From Acinetobacter sp. ANC 4173 (GTDB lineage Bacteria > Pseudomonadota > Gammaproteobacteria > Pseudomonadales > Moraxellaceae), in assembly GCF_004331255.1 (NCBI RefSeq), contig NZ_SJOF01000019.1:659-48054 (forward strand): a stretch of DNA of 47,396 nt, written 5' to 3'. The translations under genes were made by a program, and so were the position numbers. The first letter of the stretch is position 1, and the number at the start of each line of letters is the position of its first letter. Below are positions 46,636-47,396 of the stretch, piece by piece. Under the pieces are notes generated by a model. The model saw nothing but the letters and a program-made list of their open reading frames with translations. It searched no databases and was not told where the DNA came from.

Positions 46636-46820
46636 TAACTCTGAGATGTTCGCCAGCGGGTCTATTCCCCTGCCGATACTTAAACTTATGGATTGCGTTC
46701 TGTATATTTAGAGTGTATGCCCACCTTCGAGTGGGAAACCCAGCAAGTATACGTCGCGTCCACCTTGAACTCATCGGGTTCAGGGTAACGACACATGCAG
46801 CGGCATCATCGGAGTGCTTT
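46636..46820 (+). ncRNA. ssrS: 6S RNA
   Basis: About 185 nt after zapA, the place ssrS has in gammaproteobacteria. The 5' part CTCTGAGATGTTCGCCAGCG and the 3' part with CACCTTGAACTC, GGGTTC and GGCATCATCGGAG match the conserved E. coli 6S blocks. The 5' and 3' ends pair as the closing stem, leaving the central bubble that imitates an open promoter. 6S RNA holds sigma-70 RNA polymerase in stationary phase. The exact ends are estimates; a processed 5' end is possible. Confidence 0.94.
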
Positions 46821-47144
46821 AAGTTATTGATTTAAAATAACTGCAAATAAAATTTCTAAAATTACCACCATTCTATTTTTCATTTTCTAAGCCTTTGTAT
46901 ACGCCATGTATACCGAAAAACTCAGCGCTTATGCAGCATTGCTGTGAGGAAATGAAAAATGTCTGACAAAAAGCAATAATCGCCCTTTCGTTCATAAAAA
47001 CTTAATTAAAGAACTCTCCGATGCCAGTGATGTACTTAATGCATCGAAAAAGTATTGCTTTTCAATTACTAAAGAAAAACAAATCTTCTATCGAGCTCTA
47101 AAATTGACAGAATTTGCTATCAAAGTCACAACGCATTCATTGGT
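46821..47144. other. Region between 6S RNA and thiG, with a possible decayed ORF
   Basis: 324 bases without an intact gene. It contains a GTATAC-GCCAT-GTATAC palindrome near 46897. From ATG 46958 a six-codon peptide (MSDKKQ) is followed, one frame over, by about 60 open codons (NRPFVHKNLIKELSDASDVL and on), which could be one gene broken by a single-base indel in an A-run. No family recognised. Confidence 0.3.
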
Positions 47145-47396
47145 CTATATAAAAAACATACCCGTTTCAGGCGAGCTGGCATTTGCCATACGCTTACGTG
47201 GCATACGTCCTGCAAGAAATGCTTCACGTCCTGCTTCAACCGCCTTTTTCATGGCCGATGCCATTAAAATTGGATTTTGAGCAGCAGCAATCGCGGTATT
47301 CATTAGTACGCCGTCGCAACCTAATTCCATCGCAATTGCAGCATCGCTTGCTGTACCAACACCTGCATCAACCAGAACTGGAACTTTGGCATTTTC
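47145..47396 (-). CDS. thiG: Thiazole synthase ThiG, C-terminal part (runs off right edge)
   Basis: 84 codons to the window edge, stop at 47145. The segment has [40 protein letters not shown] and a C-terminal [15 protein letters not shown], typical of ThiG, which builds the thiazole phosphate of thiamine. The Schiff-base Lys lies upstream of the window. In E. coli ssrS is followed by ygfA instead. Confidence 0.94.
   Translation of the reverse strand, partial: ENAKVPVLVDAGVGTASDAAIAMELGCDGVLMNTAIAAAQNPILMASAMKKAVEAGREAFLAGRMPRKRMANASSPETGMFFI

Noticed and set aside
46611..46835. 74-codon frame and its antisense over the 6S RNA
   Set aside because: The sequence is explained by conserved 6S RNA blocks.

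Overview
The window is bacterial chromosome from the genus Acinetobacter (Moraxellaceae). The genus call is an inference from gene content: a long-form ArgG, an RNase HI-DnaQ fusion, a MesX-MesD methionine synthase pair, a lldP-lldR-lldD-dld lactate operon, a SutA-like RNA polymerase regulator, 6S RNA downstream of zapA, moderate-to-low GC and short intergenic spacing. The species cannot be read from the sequence. Both ends are cut inside genes: a giant repeat adhesin on the left and thiG on the right.

Layout. 1-1699 (-) is the N-terminal part of a Bap/LapA-like surface protein with a nearly identical 546-bp repeat. 1700-3031 is a decayed accessory zone: a broken coding remnant fused to the 3' end of an IS5-family element that keeps its right terminal repeat. 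It ends at a tRNA-Ser gene. 3394-11208 (-) holds fadH and the lactate operon lldP-lldR-lldD-dld, with two FadR/LldR-type palindromic operators upstream of lldP and a G/C-rich palindromic element between lldD and dld. 11781-15066 (+) is argG, then pyrC-rnt. 15087-18463 carries four identical tRNA-Glu genes interspersed with a small membrane peptide gene, an amino acid permease and a small esterase. 18596-20541 is a GST and an Old Yellow Enzyme homologue, convergent. 20604-29433 (-) is one probable operon: mltD (lytic transglycosylase with eight C-terminal LysM repeats) and yejABEF (oligopeptide or muropeptide ABC importer).

29652-33570 (+) holds rnhA-dnaQ, a FimL-like gene and nudC. 33559-36802 is an esterase, dolP and yraN (-), then divergent rsmI (+). 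36868-39728 (-) is sutA, then two ubiquinone hydroxylase genes (ubiI/visC-like and ubiH). 40097-43513 is an insert relative to the E. coli-type ygfB-pepP-ubiH-ubiI order: an orphan small ORF (-), then mesX (DUF1852), mesD (core MetE-like methionine synthase) and a flavin reductase (+). 43606-45631 (-) is pepP and ygfB. 45696-46820 (+) is a coiled-coil gene, zapA and 6S RNA. The right edge is the 3' end of thiG (-).

The most interesting system is mesX-mesD plus flavin reductase. MesD is a folate- and cobalamin-independent, oxygen-requiring methionine synthase whose methyl donor is, as far as I know, unsettled and which needs MesX. The adjacent flavin reductase is a natural candidate for the missing electron supply. 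Second is the mltD-yejABEF operon, which links murein cleavage to peptide import.
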